Assembly: GCA_025463545.1 (NCBI GenBank)
Contig: JAODAR010000011.1
Coordinates: forward strand, 62,001-126,000
DNA length: 64,000 nucleotides
Direction: 5' to 3'
DNA from: Microbacteriaceae bacterium
GTDB lineage: Bacteria; Actinomycetota; Actinomycetes; Actinomycetales; Microbacteriaceae
Part shown: positions 63,490 to 64,000 of the stretch, piece after piece
Layout: each line of letters starts with the position of its first letter
Position numbering within the stretch: the first letter of the stretch is position 1
The notes under the pieces: model-generated
The model's input: the letters and a program-made list of their open reading frames with translations, nothing else
Database searches by the model: none
Told to the model about the DNA's origin: nothing
Translations under genes and position numbers: made by a program

Positions 63490-63888
63490 TGGCCCAGCCG
63501 GAGCCGGCCAGGGTGCGCCGGGTGCGGAGCTTCTCGCCCAGCCGCACCCGCTTCCCAATCGTCGCCGCGGAGGCCAGGGTGACCCGCTCCAACAGTTCCG
63601 TCGCCGACCGGCAGCCCTTCCTGGCCGACAACCGGGCGGTGTCCAGGTCCGGCCGGGACCGGTCGGCGACTTCCGCGGCCGCGGCGACCCGGAGCGCGTC
63701 AACCAGCCGCCCCACCCGCTCCGCGACACCGGCCGGCCCGAGCAGGTCCGCATCGGACAACCCCCCGACCGGGCCGGGACCTCCGACAGGGCCTCACCGG
63801 CGGCAGCCAGACACTCCGCCCAGCCCGGCCGGCGCTCCGCCGGCCTCTCCAGCAATTCCGCGGGAGAACTCATCTCATTCGCCTCCAC
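63490..63888 (-). pseudogene. Frameshifted N-terminal remnant of a DUF222 HNH endonuclease
   Basis: Two frames complement each other: one encodes MSSPAELLERPAERRPGW..., the next continues with SDADLLGPAGVAERVGRLVDALRVAAAAEVADRSRP, CRSATELLERVTLASA and KRVRLGEKLRTRRTLAG, the DUF222 helical core. The switch is at a six-G run near 63763; one added G restores a single frame. The protein lacks the HNH half: homology ends near 63490-63510. The intact relative is at 38401-39645. Confidence 0.8.
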
Positions 63889-64000
63889 AGTGACCCGCCC
63901 AACCCCGTTATTGAGCTTGTCTCGGCTCTACGGAACACCACCGACATTCCAGCGGCGGAGGCCAACCCGCGGGGCCAAACTGTGGAAACTCCGACACCGC

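Noticed and set aside
62960..63490. Continuation of the DUF222 remnant opposite the glycosylase gene
   Set aside because: After about 63490 the frame encodes Gly/Ser/Arg-rich sequence antisense to a supported gene.

Overview
The window is chromosomal DNA from a high-GC actinobacterium. SepH, the DUF3000/3093/3159/3710/4193 proteins, GTG and TTG starts, a Mycobacterium/Streptomyces-like LexA box and a DUF222-HNH endonuclease all point to Actinobacteria. Gene order and the DUF222 family suggest Microbacteriaceae; this placement is inference. It is almost entirely housekeeping core. I see no prophage, CRISPR array, secondary-metabolite cluster or insertion sequence.

Layout. 1-14 kb (minus strand): a long colinear block read as rpsD, DUF948, a small membrane protein, alaS, ruvX, mltG, aroE, aroC, aroK, aroB, an unknown gene, aroQ, efp, nusB, a thioredoxin-like lipoprotein, then pyrR-pyrB. 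It joins the shikimate pathway with translation factors and the start of pyrimidine synthesis, the latter behind a PyrR-binding RNA hairpin. 14-18.7 kb: rarA, a divergent cyclophilin and DUF349 pair, and an unknown antitoxin-like gene. 18.7-34.4 kb (minus): rel, a rhodanese, secF-secD-yajC, ruvB-ruvA-ruvC, yebC, pdxT-pdxS, a HIT protein, thrS, a membrane protein/HEAT pair and a DinB-like gene. 34.5-39.7 kb: secreted gamma-glutamyltransferase, four tRNA genes (Val-GAC, Cys, Gly, Val-CAC), an aminoglycoside-phosphotransferase-like gene interrupted by an in-frame TAG, and a DUF222-HNH endonuclease.

39.8-50.5 kb: ammonium transporter amt with a GlnR-type site upstream, zapE, a sulfurtransferase-SufE pair, an alpha/beta hydrolase, DUF3000-RNase D, and a fadA-fadB beta-oxidation operon behind a long palindrome. 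50.5-61.7 kb: a second hydrolase, an aldo/keto reductase, dxs, aconitase with a palindrome and an iron-box-like site upstream, DUF3159-DUF3710-dut, DUF3093, DUF4193 and sepH. 61.7-64 kb: an SOS-controlled small gene with a perfect LexA box, a YcaQ/AlkZ-like DNA glycosylase candidate, and the frameshifted remnant of a second DUF222-HNH gene.

The unusual signals are mostly at the DNA level. (1) The octamer AACGGATG/CATCCGTT occurs at least 19 times, in several reading frames, where base composition predicts about one. (2) More than a dozen unrelated short tandem repeats (unit 7-46 bp) sit at gene ends, in linkers and between genes; one set places start-stop mini-ORFs in front of ruvX. (3) Several compact regulatory sites are visible: PyrR hairpin, GlnR box, LexA box, and palindromes at fadAB, acn and sepH.
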